Counted from the first letter of the stretch, positions 27,400 to 37,382 are shown. The stretch: DNA of 64,000 nt from Chitinophagaceae bacterium (GCA_019752295.1 JAIEMK010000012.1:39548-103547); one strand, 5' to 3'. Made by a program: numbers and translations. The notes: a model not told the origin generated them from the sequence alone.

Positions 27400-28131
27400 A
27401 TGATAAAAAGGATTCTAAAGGACTATTTTAGTTTTAATAGTCGCGAAAGAGTAGCAATTATTCTGTTATGCTGCCTGATGGCTTTTTTCTGGGTATTGCC
27501 AGATTTTTATGACGACAATATTGTGGCCCCCATCATAGAACTGCCGCATAAAACAGAGAACAACGGAATAGATGAAAATGCATTGGCAAATGATTCCTCT
27601 AACCATTTTTTTAAACAAAGGAATCAGGCAATTTCATCGGGTGAAACATTCAGAGGTATATTATTTGAGTTTAATCCCAATACCATTTCTGTAAATGAAT
27701 GGAAAAAATTAGGGTTAAGAGAGAAGACCATCAACACTATTCAGCACTATTTGCAAAAAGGGGGAAGGTTTAGGAAGGCCGATGATTTAAAAAAAATCTG
27801 GGGAATGACCACTTCCGAAGCAGACAGACTAATTCCCTATGTTAGCATTCCTGAAACGGTTTACAAGGAGCGTGAATTACCAAAAATGCATTTTGAAAAT
27901 AAAGTTCCTGCAATTGAAAAAAAACAACTGCAAAAAATCGATATCAATCAGGCCGGAATTGCCGAATGGGAAGCATTGCCCGGTATCGGAAAGGCGTTGG
28001 CAGCAAGGATTATTAAGTTTCGAAATAAACTGGGAGGCTTTACCTCAATTGATCAGTTGGGCAAGACATATGGACTGTCGGATTCGGTGTTCAGAGCCAT
28101 TCAACCTTATTTAGTTTTAGAAATGCAGTAG
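27400..28131 (+). CDS. ComEA-related helix-hairpin-helix protein
   Basis: A 243-residue protein with an N-terminal transmembrane anchor (about 18-37, VAIILLCCLMAFFWVLPDF) and at least two helix-hairpin-helix regions: one with LRFNVNEWKKLGL-like spacing (about 93-145) and one at the end, DINQAGIAEWEALPGIGKALAARIIKFRNKLGGF, the ComEA HhH signature. ComEA binds incoming DNA in natural transformation; many Bacteroidota paralogs simply bind DNA or have unknown roles. It starts 29 bases after the MBL-fold gene stop, probably in one unit. Confidence 0.85.
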   Translation: MIKRILKDYFSFNSRERVAIILLCCLMAFFWVLPDFYDDNIVAPIIELPHKTENNGIDENALANDSSNHFFKQRNQAISSGETFRGILFEFNPNTISVNEWKKLGLREKTINTIQHYLQKGGRFRKADDLKKIWGMTTSEADRLIPYVSIPETVYKERELPKMHFENKVPAIEKKQLQKIDINQAGIAEWEALPGIGKALAARIIKFRNKLGGFTSIDQLGKTYGLSDSVFRAIQPYLVLEMQ

Positions 28132-28146
28132 ATAAATTCAGCAAAA

Positions 28147-28177
28147 TTTGGAGGGCATTGTATTTCATTTATATTTG
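28147..28177 (+). promoter_or_regulatory. full Bacteroidota promoter (-33 TTTG and -7 TAnnTTTG)
   Basis: TTTG at 28147-28150, a 19-nt spacer, and TATATTTG at 28170-28177 fit both elements of the sigma-ABfr consensus. The expected start near 28183 leaves a leader of about 90 nt before the acyl-CoA dehydrogenase. Confidence 0.65.
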
Positions 28178-28210
28178 TATCGAAAACTAACTAACAATAG
28201 TTAATTTTTT

Positions 28211-28251
28211 GAAGGTTGCCCCATAACGATTGCTTGGTAGGGGCAACCTTC
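28211..28251 (+). promoter_or_regulatory. hairpin in the 5' leader of the acyl-CoA dehydrogenase
   Basis: A perfect 12-bp inverted repeat (GAAGGTTGCCCC at 28211-28222 with GGGGCAACCTTC at 28240-28251, loop 17 nt) ends 20 nt before the ATG at 28272. It has no T run after it and so is not a normal intrinsic terminator. Confidence 0.6.
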
Positions 28252-28271
28252 ATCTGTTTAAAACCCACATT

Positions 28272-29411
28272 ATGAATTTTTCGGACACAGAACAAACACA
28301 GCATATTGCGCAATCTACGCGCGACTTTGCACAAAAGTTTATTGCACCTTATTTTATGGACTGGGACGAAAAGCAAATTTTTCCCATTGCCCTTTTTAAA
28401 GAAATGGGAAAGCTGGGAATGATGGGCGTATTGGTTCCCGAAGTATATGGAGGTGCTGGATTGGGCTATGCAGAATACAACGCCATTGTGCAGGAAATAG
28501 CAAAAGTTTGTGGCTCAATTGGATTAAGTGTAGCTGCACATAACTCGCTTTGTACGAATCATATCTTAAGCTTTGGTAACGAAGAACAAAAAAATAAGTG
28601 GTTGCCAAAATTAGCTACAGCAGAATGGATTGGGTCGTGGGGGCTTACAGAAGCGAATACCGGAAGCGATGCAGGAAACATGCAAACAACCGCAGTAAAA
28701 ACCGGAGATGAATGGGTGTTGAATGGTACGAAATCCTGGATCACACATGGTATTTCGAGCGATGTATCGGTAGTAATTGCCAGAACGGGAGAAGCAAGAA
28801 CAAGTGGTAATGCTACTGCATTTGTAGTAGAAAGAAACAGACCGGGATTTAGTGGTGGCAAAAAAGAAAATAAGCTGGGAATGCGTGCCAGCGAGACTTC
28901 CGAAATGATTTTCGACAACTGCAGGATTCCCGATGCGAACCGTTTAGGAGAGGTTGGAGATGGATTTAGACAGTCGTTGAAAATTTTAGATGGGGGGCGT
29001 ATATCTATAGCAGCATTGGCTGTAGGTATTGCAAAGGGAGCTTATGAAGCTTCTTTAAAATATGCACAGGAGCGATATCAATTTGATCAACCTATTGCTC
29101 ATTTTCAGGGTATCAGTTTCAAGCTTGCTGATATGGCAACCGAGATCATGGCTTCTGACTTGTTGATACAGCAATGTTGCGATCTTAAACTGAGAGGCGA
29201 GCCGGTAAGCAAGCAAAGTGCCATGGCAAAGTATTATAGCAGCGAAGCGGCTGTAAGGATTGCAACAGATGCAGTGCAGATTTTTGGAGGATACGGTTAT
29301 ACCAAAGACTATCCCGTTGAGAAGTTTTACAGAGACGCAAAATTGTGTACCATTGGTGAAGGAACATCCGAAATCCAAAAGCTGGTTATTGCTCGTGAGA
29401 TATTAAAGTAG
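28272..29411 (+). CDS. acyl-CoA dehydrogenase
   Basis: A 379-residue flavoprotein of fatty acid beta-oxidation (acyl-CoA to trans-enoyl-CoA). Family motifs are [15 protein letters not shown] (FAD/substrate loop), TKSWITHGI, and the C-terminal signature [34 protein letters not shown]; the catalytic glutamate region is in GEGTSEI for the short-chain group. Start is the ATG at 28272, 14 codons inside the longer frame, because it follows the leader hairpin and matches the usual MNFSDTEQ N-terminus. Electron transfer flavoprotein genes are not nearby. Confidence 0.94.
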   Translation: MNFSDTEQTQHIAQSTRDFAQKFIAPYFMDWDEKQIFPIALFKEMGKLGMMGVLVPEVYGGAGLGYAEYNAIVQEIAKVCGSIGLSVAAHNSLCTNHILSFGNEEQKNKWLPKLATAEWIGSWGLTEANTGSDAGNMQTTAVKTGDEWVLNGTKSWITHGISSDVSVVIARTGEARTSGNATAFVVERNRPGFSGGKKENKLGMRASETSEMIFDNCRIPDANRLGEVGDGFRQSLKILDGGRISIAALAVGIAKGAYEASLKYAQERYQFDQPIAHFQGISFKLADMATEIMASDLLIQQCCDLKLRGEPVSKQSAMAKYYSSEAAVRIATDAVQIFGGYGYTKDYPVEKFYRDAKLCTIGEGTSEIQKLVIAREILK

Positions 29412-29488
29412 TTCGTTTTTTAAATAATCCATATTTTTAACTGTCCTTAATAATGTCGATTATCTTAATAACTAACTTGTTTTCATTG

Positions 29489-31405
29489 ATGAAAATCCCT
29501 AGGGTAATATTTTGTCTCTTGGCAGTTGTTTACCCATTCCTTCCTTTTGCTCAGGTTGCTTACCGTTTCGGCAACGATTCTACCGAAACAGTGCATATGG
29601 TAGATTCTTTGAACGAGTCTGCTTTTAAACTAAAAAATTCAAATGTTAATGCAGCATTAAGCATCCTGAATAATTCAAAAGAACTAGCACAAAAAGTGAA
29701 TTATCATCAGGGATTATCATCAGCTTATTATACCGAAGCAGGTATTTATCAGTTAAATGGATTTCAGAAAAGGGCGCATATCCTCTATGAAGTTGCACTG
29801 GGTATCAGTACCAAGAATAAAGACAGCTTTAATATTAACCGCATCAACCAACAAATTGCTTCGGCGTTGATTAGTGATGGTAAATTAGATTCTGCCATTC
29901 AATTGTATAAAGAATGCCTTGAACAAAATACCAAAAATGGGCAGAACAAAGAGATCGCAAATATCAAGAATAGCCTTGGACTGATTGAAATCAAGAAAGG
30001 GAATTATGCAAGAGCAGAATCAATTTTGAAAGAAGCATTAAAGGTTAGCTTGGCTGAGAAATACACATACGGCCAGAAAAAGTCTTTTTACAACCTTGGT
30101 TTATTAGCTAAAGCAAAAAGGGATACCGCCACAGCTCGTTCTTATTTTATCAATTCCATTTCGCTGGATCTTTTGTTGAAAGATCATTTTGGGATGGCAC
30201 TGAATCAAATTCAACTAACAGAACTTTTGTTAGAGCAACAGAAAATAGGCGAGGCCATTGCTTTAGCGAAAGAAGGTTATGCAAATGCACAGAAGTCGAG
30301 TGCTTACAGCCAGATGGTAATACTGAGCACTCTACTCAGAGATATTTATCGGAAAAAAAGCGACGCCAATAATACCATTGCGTGGCAGGATAGTATTATC
30401 AATACCATGAAATTGAAAGTTGATAATGAAGTGATGTATGCAAATAATTTTGTGGAGCTGGTGAGAGAAAATGAAAATCAAAAACTGAATGTAAAAAAAG
30501 TTATTGCAAGCGCCGATAAAAGAGTAGCCAGTCAATTATACATTATCATCATCGGAACTTTTTTATTATTGATATTGGCGATTATGGTAATTGCTTCCTT
30601 TATTAGCTATCGCAAGCAAATGCTACTCAGTCGCAGGTTGTTTAAACAAAACTCCATTATCGAAGAAAATGCGTCTGCACTCGACCGCTTGAATAAAGAA
30701 ATCATCTCAAAGAATCAGTTGCTCGAAGAAGACAATCGTACGAAGGATAAGTTATTATCGATTATCTCACACGATTTAAGAAATCCAATCACAAATACGC
30801 AAACCATTTTATCGCTAATCAATAAAGGCGCATTAGAACCAGATGAATCAAGGGTTTTGTTGGAACAACTGGAAACCCAATACATCAATACTACCGGCTT
30901 ACTGGATAACCTGCTGGGATGGTTGAAGAGTCAGATCACCGGTAAAGAATTGGATAAATCCGAGATCAATATTTATGATCTGATGAATGGCATGCACCTG
31001 GAACAGAAAGTACCGCTCATGCGCAAACGTATCAAGTTCATTAACAATACACAGAACGATAATTCGATACTGGCAGAAAAGGAAATGATCAAGATTATTT
31101 TCAGGAACCTCATTACCAATGCCATTAAATTTACACCACTCGATGGACGGATCGAAATATCGTTCGACACAGACGACAATTACAATTATGTGCGAATCAA
31201 GGATTCGGGTATTGGTATGAGTGAAGAAGTGTTGGCAAAAGTAAATGCCCAGAAATACTTTACCAGAACCGGAACACTTCAGGAAAAGGGAAGTGGATTT
31301 GGCCTGATACTTTGCAGAGACTTATTACAAAAACAAGGGGGCTCGCTACAAATTGAGAGCTCAAAGGGCGAGGGCAGCGTATTTACAGTACAACTGCCCA
31401 AATAA
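29489..31405 (+). CDS. TPR-containing membrane sensor histidine kinase
   Basis: About 638 residues from the ATG at 29489, which starts a clear signal peptide (MKIPRVIFCLLAVVYPF); an upstream ATG at 29453 is possible. Periplasmic tetratricopeptide repeats (roughly 45-330) are followed by a membrane segment (about 343-368, YIIIIGTFLLLILAIMVIASF), a coiled linker, HisKA with the H box SIISHDLRNPI, and HATPase_c with N, G1 and G2 motifs (NLITNAIKF, KDSGIGM, GSGFGL). All kinase motifs look intact. No response regulator is adjacent, so it is an orphan kinase. Confidence 0.92.
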   Translation: MKIPRVIFCLLAVVYPFLPFAQVAYRFGNDSTETVHMVDSLNESAFKLKNSNVNAALSILNNSKELAQKVNYHQGLSSAYYTEAGIYQLNGFQKRAHILYEVALGISTKNKDSFNINRINQQIASALISDGKLDSAIQLYKECLEQNTKNGQNKEIANIKNSLGLIEIKKGNYARAESILKEALKVSLAEKYTYGQKKSFYNLGLLAKAKRDTATARSYFINSISLDLLLKDHFGMALNQIQLTELLLEQQKIGEAIALAKEGYANAQKSSAYSQMVILSTLLRDIYRKKSDANNTIAWQDSIINTMKLKVDNEVMYANNFVELVRENENQKLNVKKVIASADKRVASQLYIIIIGTFLLLILAIMVIASFISYRKQMLLSRRLFKQNSIIEENASALDRLNKEIISKNQLLEEDNRTKDKLLSIISHDLRNPITNTQTILSLINKGALEPDESRVLLEQLETQYINTTGLLDNLLGWLKSQITGKELDKSEINIYDLMNGMHLEQKVPLMRKRIKFINNTQNDNSILAEKEMIKIIFRNLITNAIKFTPLDGRIEISFDTDDNYNYVRIKDSGIGMSEEVLAKVNAQKYFTRTGTLQEKGSGFGLILCRDLLQKQGGSLQIESSKGEGSVFTVQLPK

Positions 31406-31412
31406 TGTTGGA

Positions 31413-31571
31413 TTAATCTTCTTTACTTCCCGCAGAAAAAATCTGATCCACCGCACCACCAAGCATTGGAAATTTTTCTTTTACAAATGCCGCAATAGTG
31501 GCAACTGCTTTCTGTGCCTGGCCTGCATCTAATCCAGCTTCTTTTATAAGGCGTTCAATTAATTCGTTCAT
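31413..31571 (-). CDS. small protein, 52 residues, unknown function
   Basis: This short ORF starts at an ATG at 31571 and encodes a 52-residue, almost fully helical protein (MNELIERLIKEAGLDAGQ onward, ending AGSKED). Glycine/alanine-rich helices with a GGAVDQIF tail resemble short DUF2267-like helical proteins found in Bacteroidota, but I cannot assign a function. It lies between the histidine kinase end and the clpX terminator, on the clpX strand. Composition is coding-like and it has no overlap with another gene. Confidence 0.6.
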   Translation of the reverse strand: MNELIERLIKEAGLDAGQAQKAVATIAAFVKEKFPMLGGAVDQIFSAGSKED

Positions 31572-31633
31572 AGTATTTGTTTTAGAATGTTTGTTTTTAT
31601 TATTCAGCGCAAGTTAATATAGGGGCATAAAAA

Positions 31634-31659
31634 AACAGTGAGAACTTATACCCACTGTT
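31634..31659 (-). terminator. intrinsic terminator after clpX
   Basis: On the minus strand AACAGTG pairs with CACTGTT across a 12-nt loop and is followed by a TTTTTTT run. Confidence 0.85.
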
Positions 31660-31677
31660 CTTTATTTTTTTATGATC

Positions 31678-32919
<1,242 letters not shown>

Positions 32920-32982
32920 AATAATTTATTTAACCTCCAGAATGCAGACCAAGTTTATCAGTTATTTGATGCTTCTAAAAGG

Positions 32983-32990
32983 CAAATGTA
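32983..32990 (-). promoter_or_regulatory. -7 box for clpX
   Basis: The minus strand reads TACATTTG, an exact TAnnTTTG, 63 nt upstream of the clpX start. A GGAGG stretch lies about 15 nt before the ATG, an unusual Shine-Dalgarno-like sequence in this window. Confidence 0.45.
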
Positions 32991-33044
32991 CCATAGTTCC
33001 CGCTTTTTAGGGGAATATCGGGTCTCAAATCTTTTTAAAAAGGG

Positions 33045-33683
33045 TTAGATCTTATTCAGAACCTGATCTACAATGCCGTAAGCAACAGCTTCATTGGCAT
33101 CCATCCAGTAGTCGCGGTCGAAATCGGCCATGATTTGCTCTACTGTTTTGCCACAATTGTCGGCCAGTATTTTTGCTCCCAATTCCTTGGTTTTACGAAT
33201 CTGGTTTGCCTGAATTTCAATATCGGCAGAAGTAGCCTGCATATAACCCCCAAGACTTGGTTGATGAATCATTACCTCGCCATGCGGGTAAATAAATCGT
33301 TTACCCTTTGTGCCGGCACTTAATAAAATAGAACCCATGCTGGCAGCGAGTCCCATACAAATGGTGCTCACCGGACTGCTAATCATTCTTACTGTATCGT
33401 ATATCACCATTCCGCTGGTAACAACTCCACCGGGACTATTGATATAAAATTTAATTTCTTCGCCTGGTTTGTCGGCATCTAACAATAATAATTTGCTAAC
33501 GATATCGCGTGCAGATTTATCATCCACAACACCCCAGAGATATACTGCTCTTTTTGCAAAGAATAGCTTCTCCATCTTTTTCATCATAAAACTACCCATC
33601 GGTTCCTGCTTTTCTTCTTTTGGTTCATTCTCCTCTTCGTCGTCCATTCTGTACGGGTTGATAATATATTTTGTGTCGATCAT
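33045..33683 (-). CDS. ClpP paralog (second copy)
   Basis: A 212-residue caseinolytic protease subunit. The catalytic serine lies in GLAASMGSILLSAG, the histidine in GEVMIHQPSLGG, and the aspartate in FDRDYWMD, so the triad appears intact. Unlike the neighbouring copy, its N-terminus has an acidic, low-complexity stretch (about 13-28, DDEEENEPKEEKQEP) before the core. It starts at an ATG at 33683, 32 bases after the other clpP, in the same direction. Two adjacent clpP genes suggest mixed rings or specialised proteolysis. Confidence 0.93.
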   Translation of the reverse strand: MIDTKYIINPYRMDDEEENEPKEEKQEPMGSFMMKKMEKLFFAKRAVYLWGVVDDKSARDIVSKLLLLDADKPGEEIKFYINSPGGVVTSGMVIYDTVRMISSPVSTICMGLAASMGSILLSAGTKGKRFIYPHGEVMIHQPSLGGYMQATSADIEIQANQIRKTKELGAKILADNCGKTVEQIMADFDRDYWMDANEAVAYGIVDQVLNKI

Positions 33684-33715
33684 TTTATAATATTTTAATT
33701 TATCCTATTTAAAGA

Positions 33716-34405
33716 TTAATCCTTTTTTGCTTTTCTCGGGTTGGTCAGTAATACTTCATCTACAAGCCCGTATTCCTTGGCCTCAATGGCTTTCATCCAA
33801 AAATCGCGATCACAATCTGCTGCAACAACTTCTACCGATTTATTGGTATGTTCTGCTATTACTTCGTATAATTCGATCTTTAATTTTTTGATCTCTCGTG
33901 CTGTGATTTCGATATCTGTAGCTTGCCCGCCAATGGCTCCGCTGGGTTGATGTAACATAATGCGACTATGTTTTAGAGCGGTTCTTTTACCCTGCACACC
34001 GGCACAAAGTAAAACTGCTCCCATACTTGCGGCGATTCCGGTACAGATGGTTGCAACGTCTGGACTAATGAATTGCATGGTGTCGTAAATGCCCAAACCC
34101 GCATAAACACTACCTCCGGGGCTATTGATATACATCTGGATATCGCGTGTTCTGTCGGTACTCTCTAAAAATAATAATTGAGCTGTTACAATATTTGCCA
34201 CATAATCGTTGATGCCTTCGCCCAAAAAAATGATACGATCCATCATCAATCTACTGAAAACATCCATGCTCGCAACATTCATGGGGCGTTCCTCAATAAT
34301 ATAGGGAGTGAGGTTGGTTACCTGCTGTTGGTAATTGTGCAATACAGCACTGCTGATACCTCTGTGTTTGACTGCATATTGCTCAAATTCTTTTCCAAGA
34401 TTCAT
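33716..34405 (-). CDS. clpP: ClpP protease subunit
   Basis: A 229-residue serine peptidase subunit with the catalytic serine in GIAASMGAVLLCAG, histidine in SRIMLHQPSGAIGG, and aspartate in CDRDFWMK. An extended N-terminal helix precedes the core. It is followed by the paralogous clpP and clpX on the same strand and preceded by trigger factor, whose own terminator lies between. The start is an ATG at 34405; the 215-base upstream region has no exact TAnnTTTG but contains inverted arms ACGCCCT/AGGGCGT. Confidence 0.95.
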   Translation of the reverse strand: MNLGKEFEQYAVKHRGISSAVLHNYQQQVTNLTPYIIEERPMNVASMDVFSRLMMDRIIFLGEGINDYVANIVTAQLLFLESTDRTRDIQMYINSPGGSVYAGLGIYDTMQFISPDVATICTGIAASMGAVLLCAGVQGKRTALKHSRIMLHQPSGAIGGQATDIEITAREIKKLKIELYEVIAEHTNKSVEVVAADCDRDFWMKAIEAKEYGLVDEVLLTNPRKAKKD

Positions 34406-34620
34406 CCGTGTAATTTTAGTTGTTATTAATTAGGTCGGATGCAACGCCCTAGATCATCCTTGTCCTAGAATCATTTTTTTTTAAGGGCGTGTCATATACT
34501 ATGATTTTCGCTTTGAAGATAAGTGTTTTGCCATTTCTGAATAAGTGATTATTCAAATACTGTGCAAAGAATTTTTGGCGGACAATCAGTCAGTTGCTGT
34601 ATACTCTGATTTGGCCATAA

Positions 34621-34652
34621 AAAAGAGGCTGCCTCAAGCGGACAGCCTCTTT
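34621..34652 (-). terminator. intrinsic terminator after trigger factor
   Basis: AAAAGAGGCTG pairs with CAGCCTCTTTT across an approximately 10-nt loop, and the minus strand then reads a T run. Confidence 0.85.
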
Positions 34653-34667
34653 TGATTGTTATTTTTA

Positions 34668-34691
34668 CTTTTTACTTTTGAATTTTGACTT
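34668..34691 (-). repeat. second locus of the AT-rich 24-nt repeat
   Basis: A single copy of the unit found at 9087-9110 and 9121-9143, directly after the trigger factor stop codon and read on the same strand as that gene. As at the other locus, the repeat hugs a gene 3' end. Confidence 0.7.
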
Positions 34692-34692
34692 C

Positions 34693-36063
34693 CTAATGAT
34701 GGTGATGATGCAGTTTTTCTGAGAATGCTTCCATGCTAATTGCTTCGTCGGTAGCGATCACCTGCGATTCCAGTGCAGTAAATAATTTATCTGCACTAAT
34801 GCGGTGGTAACTGTCTTCCACAAACTTCTTATCCTGCATCATGCGGTTTGCATAATCGTCTACCCATTGCTGGTTATCGCCCAATGCGCCTAGCTGCCCG
34901 CCCATATAACTGAACAATTGGAGTTTGGCAAATTCACGAATATCTTCAGGCGTTACTTCCACTTTATTATCACTAATTAGCTTGCTGCTGATCAGGGTCC
35001 ATTTTAACTGATTCACAAAAGTTGGGTAATCAGCTTCTGCCTCTTCGGCAGATTTTGGTTTTTCGCCACCTACCTGCAACCAACGCTTCAGGAAGCTCTC
35101 CGGGAACTCCATATTAGTATTGTCTAATAAGTGATGATAAATCTGGTCATGAATCTGATTGCGGGTTTGCTGAGCAAAATGAGCTTCTATCTCAGCTTTA
35201 ACAGCAGCACGGAAATCTTCTTCGGTATTGATCTCATTATTGGGATAAACTGTTGCAAAGAAGGTTGCATCCAATGCGGCTTTTTCTACAAAACCTATTT
35301 TGGTAATGGTCATCTTGAAAGTTCTGTCTGCAGATCCTGCTTCGTCTTTATTCAAACCAAGATCGGCCAAAACCACATCTCTTTCTTTATCATCGAAAGC
35401 AGTAGCCAAGTGTACATCTACTACATCGTCTTTTTTCTTGCCTATCAATTGTGGTCTGAAGCTTTCTGCAAAATACTTTACCAGCAAGCTATTTGCTTTG
35501 TTGATACCACCCTCAGGTATATTCCCATCTGCATCAACTTCTGTAAATGTTACATTCAAAACATGGTCTTCGCTGCTTACGGTTTCGGGCTCGGTCATGT
35601 TACCATTGCGGGTTTGCAGCCTTTCTACTTCTTCCTGCAGCATACTATCTGTAACAATCACATTGTATTTGGTAACGTTAATTTTTGCAGCATCAACTTC
35701 GAAAACAGGTTTTAAACCTACTTCAAAAGCAAAACCCACTTCTCCAGGATTATTCATATCCAGTTTGCTTCCTTCGTTTTCCAATGGAATTGGTTGGGCA
35801 AAAATGTCAAGTTGTTCTTTAGTAAGGTATTCATTCATTTCCTTCTCCACAGTTTTCAGTACTTCGTCCTGAAAAACTCCCTGCCCGTATAATTTCTTTA
35901 CCATTCCAACAGGAACCATGCCCTTACGGAATCCGGGAATATTGGCGGTTTTGGCATATTGCTTCAGATTCTTTTCAAAATTGCCATAATAGTCTTCCTT
36001 ATTCAGCTTCACAGTCAATTTATCGTTCAGTAAACCAATATTTTCACGGATGATTGTTGCCAT
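34693..36063 (-). CDS. tig: trigger factor with C-terminal polyhistidine tail
   Basis: Trigger factor is the ribosome-bound chaperone and prolyl isomerase that meets nascent chains. The 456-residue protein has the ribosome-binding signature GFRKGMVP (near residue 41), a middle peptidyl-prolyl isomerase-like domain (about 160-250) that looks divergent, and a large C-terminal helical arm domain. The C-terminus ends in five consecutive histidines encoded by CAT/CAC codons, an unusual feature. It starts at an ATG at 36063 with a -7 box at 36097-36104. Next downstream is clpP, linking folding and degradation. Confidence 0.93.
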   Translation of the reverse strand: MATIIRENIGLLNDKLTVKLNKEDYYGNFEKNLKQYAKTANIPGFRKGMVPVGMVKKLYGQGVFQDEVLKTVEKEMNEYLTKEQLDIFAQPIPLENEGSKLDMNNPGEVGFAFEVGLKPVFEVDAAKINVTKYNVIVTDSMLQEEVERLQTRNGNMTEPETVSSEDHVLNVTFTEVDADGNIPEGGINKANSLLVKYFAESFRPQLIGKKKDDVVDVHLATAFDDKERDVVLADLGLNKDEAGSADRTFKMTITKIGFVEKAALDATFFATVYPNNEINTEEDFRAAVKAEIEAHFAQQTRNQIHDQIYHHLLDNTNMEFPESFLKRWLQVGGEKPKSAEEAEADYPTFVNQLKWTLISSKLISDNKVEVTPEDIREFAKLQLFSYMGGQLGALGDNQQWVDDYANRMMQDKKFVEDSYHRISADKLFTALESQVIATDEAISMEAFSEKLHHHHH

Positions 36064-36096
36064 ACTTGTTTTTTTTATTTCTTAAATTTTGGGTTG

Positions 36097-36104
36097 CAAA
36101 GGTA
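36097..36104 (-). promoter_or_regulatory. -7 box for trigger factor
   Basis: The minus strand reads TACCTTTG, an exact TAnnTTTG, 33 nt upstream of the start, giving a short leader. Confidence 0.5.
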
Positions 36105-36227
36105 AGGGATTGAAGCAAAAAGCTGTAATAGATTCTTTTTAGGTCAAATCAGGGGTCTGATGGCCTTCGATACCAAGGAGGGGACGCTGGAATTCAAAAA
36201 AAATAAAATAAAATCCAGAAAAAAGTA

Positions 36228-36235
36228 TAAATTTG
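36228..36235 (+). promoter_or_regulatory. -7 box for the Xre/RES operon
   Basis: TAAATTTG matches the consensus exactly, 26 nt before the antitoxin ATG at 36262. Confidence 0.5.
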
Positions 36236-36261
36236 TACTGAGGTAGATAAAAATAAATACT

Positions 36262-36894
36262 ATGTCAACCATTAACTCAGGCGGAGCAAGAAAAAAAACT
36301 CCAAAAACACTAATCCCTGTTGCACATAAAACTTCACAGCAGGTTGCTAAAGCTTCGGCAGTATCCAATCAAATAGTAACCGAACCGGCAACTGCATATA
36401 CAAACACAAGCAGCCAATTACAGGTTATAAAAAAAGGAGGGTTGCATGTAAGAAACCTTGCAGAATCAGCATTCAATCATCGCATGATATTAAAAGATGC
36501 GGTGCAAAAAAGAGAGGCTGAGATGACGGCGATTGAGAAAATGAAATTGGTTCGAAATGGAATTAGTAAAAAAGATCTGGAGCGGCTTAAAGAAAGGGCT
36601 TCATTAGATTATGATAAACTGGCGATGGCATTATCTGTTACCAGGGCCACACTGATTAACAAAGAAAAAGCAGAAAAATTCAACAGCAGTTTAAGTGAGC
36701 GCATTGTTGGATTAGCCGAAATTTATTCTTATGGATATGAAGTGTTTGAAGATGAAGCCCGTTTTAATCTCTGGATGTTCAAACCCAATCGGGCAATTGA
36801 TGGAGATCTTCCTTTTAATCTGATGGATAATCAGTTTGGTAGGGAAGAAGTTAAAAGTATCATTGGAAGAATCGAATATGGTGTATACTCTTAA
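36262..36894 (+). CDS. Xre/MbcA/ParS-type antitoxin (DUF2384)
   Basis: A 210-residue antitoxin. An unstructured, Lys/Thr-rich N-terminus (about 1-60) precedes an Xre-like helix-turn-helix region (LVRNGISKKDLERLKERASLDYDKLAMALSVTRATL, about 92-130) and a C-terminal DUF2384 toxin-binding domain (LSERIVGLAEIYSYGYEVFEDEARFNLWMFKPN). It lies 9 bases upstream of the RES toxin, the standard order for RES-Xre systems, and probably represses the shared promoter at 36228. The start is the ATG at 36262; the longer disordered N-terminus compared with usual 120-160-residue members is notable. Confidence 0.88.
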   Translation: MSTINSGGARKKTPKTLIPVAHKTSQQVAKASAVSNQIVTEPATAYTNTSSQLQVIKKGGLHVRNLAESAFNHRMILKDAVQKREAEMTAIEKMKLVRNGISKKDLERLKERASLDYDKLAMALSVTRATLINKEKAEKFNSSLSERIVGLAEIYSYGYEVFEDEARFNLWMFKPNRAIDGDLPFNLMDNQFGREEVKSIIGRIEYGVYS

Positions 36895-36903
36895 ATCTGT
36901 GCT

Positions 36904-37368
36904 ATGATTGTTTACAGAGTAGGGAAAACCAAATTCGCAAGCGACCTCAGTGGAGATGGTGCCAGACTATTTGGAGGCAGGTGGAACCATAAACTTACTC
37001 CCTGCTTATATTGTTCAGAGAGTAGGGCATTGGCAATTTTGGAATATACCGTAAACATACAAGCTGAAGATATTCCTCGGGCACTCAGTATTACATGTAT
37101 TGAAGTGGCTGATGCTTTTATTCGCACAATAAAGACGGAAGCGCTTCCCGGAAATTGGCAGGGGTTCCCTGCACCCGCATCCACAAAAGACTTTGGCACC
37201 GAAATATTAAAAAAAGCGGAGTATCCTTTTATAAAAATCCCCTCTGTGATTGTGCCGCAGGAATATAATTTATTGCTGAATCCGGTGAATTTGGATCCCG
37301 CAATTTTCGGAATCCTTCGCATCGAGGATTTTGTATACGACATTCGGATTAAAACAAATGAATACTGA
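36904..37368 (+). CDS. RES-domain toxin
   Basis: A 154-residue RES-domain protein, the toxin of Xre-RES systems. Characterised RES toxins either degrade NAD+ (MbcT) or ADP-ribosylate a target (ParT). The conserved active-site set is visible: R26 in GGRWN, Y36 in CLYCSE, E47 in AILEYTVN, and a later serine region (PSVIVPQEYNLLLNP). No truncation is seen. It overlaps nothing, follows the antitoxin by 9 bases, and is followed by a terminator shared with the tRNA-Leu gene on the opposite strand. Confidence 0.9.
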   Translation: MIVYRVGKTKFASDLSGDGARLFGGRWNHKLTPCLYCSESRALAILEYTVNIQAEDIPRALSITCIEVADAFIRTIKTEALPGNWQGFPAPASTKDFGTEILKKAEYPFIKIPSVIVPQEYNLLLNPVNLDPAIFGILRIEDFVYDIRIKTNEY

Positions 37369-37382
37369 TTGAGCAAAAAAAA

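Noticed and set aside
34693..34710. Histidine codons at the end of trigger factor as cloning-vector contamination
   Set aside because: The flanking DNA continues into native genes with the same composition, and the codons are mixed. A natural tail is more likely.
35131..35872. Long overlapping open frames (up to 194 codons) on the strand opposite to trigger factor
   Set aside because: They lie fully inside the well-supported trigger factor gene, have no family likeness, and their composition follows from the antisense of a real gene.
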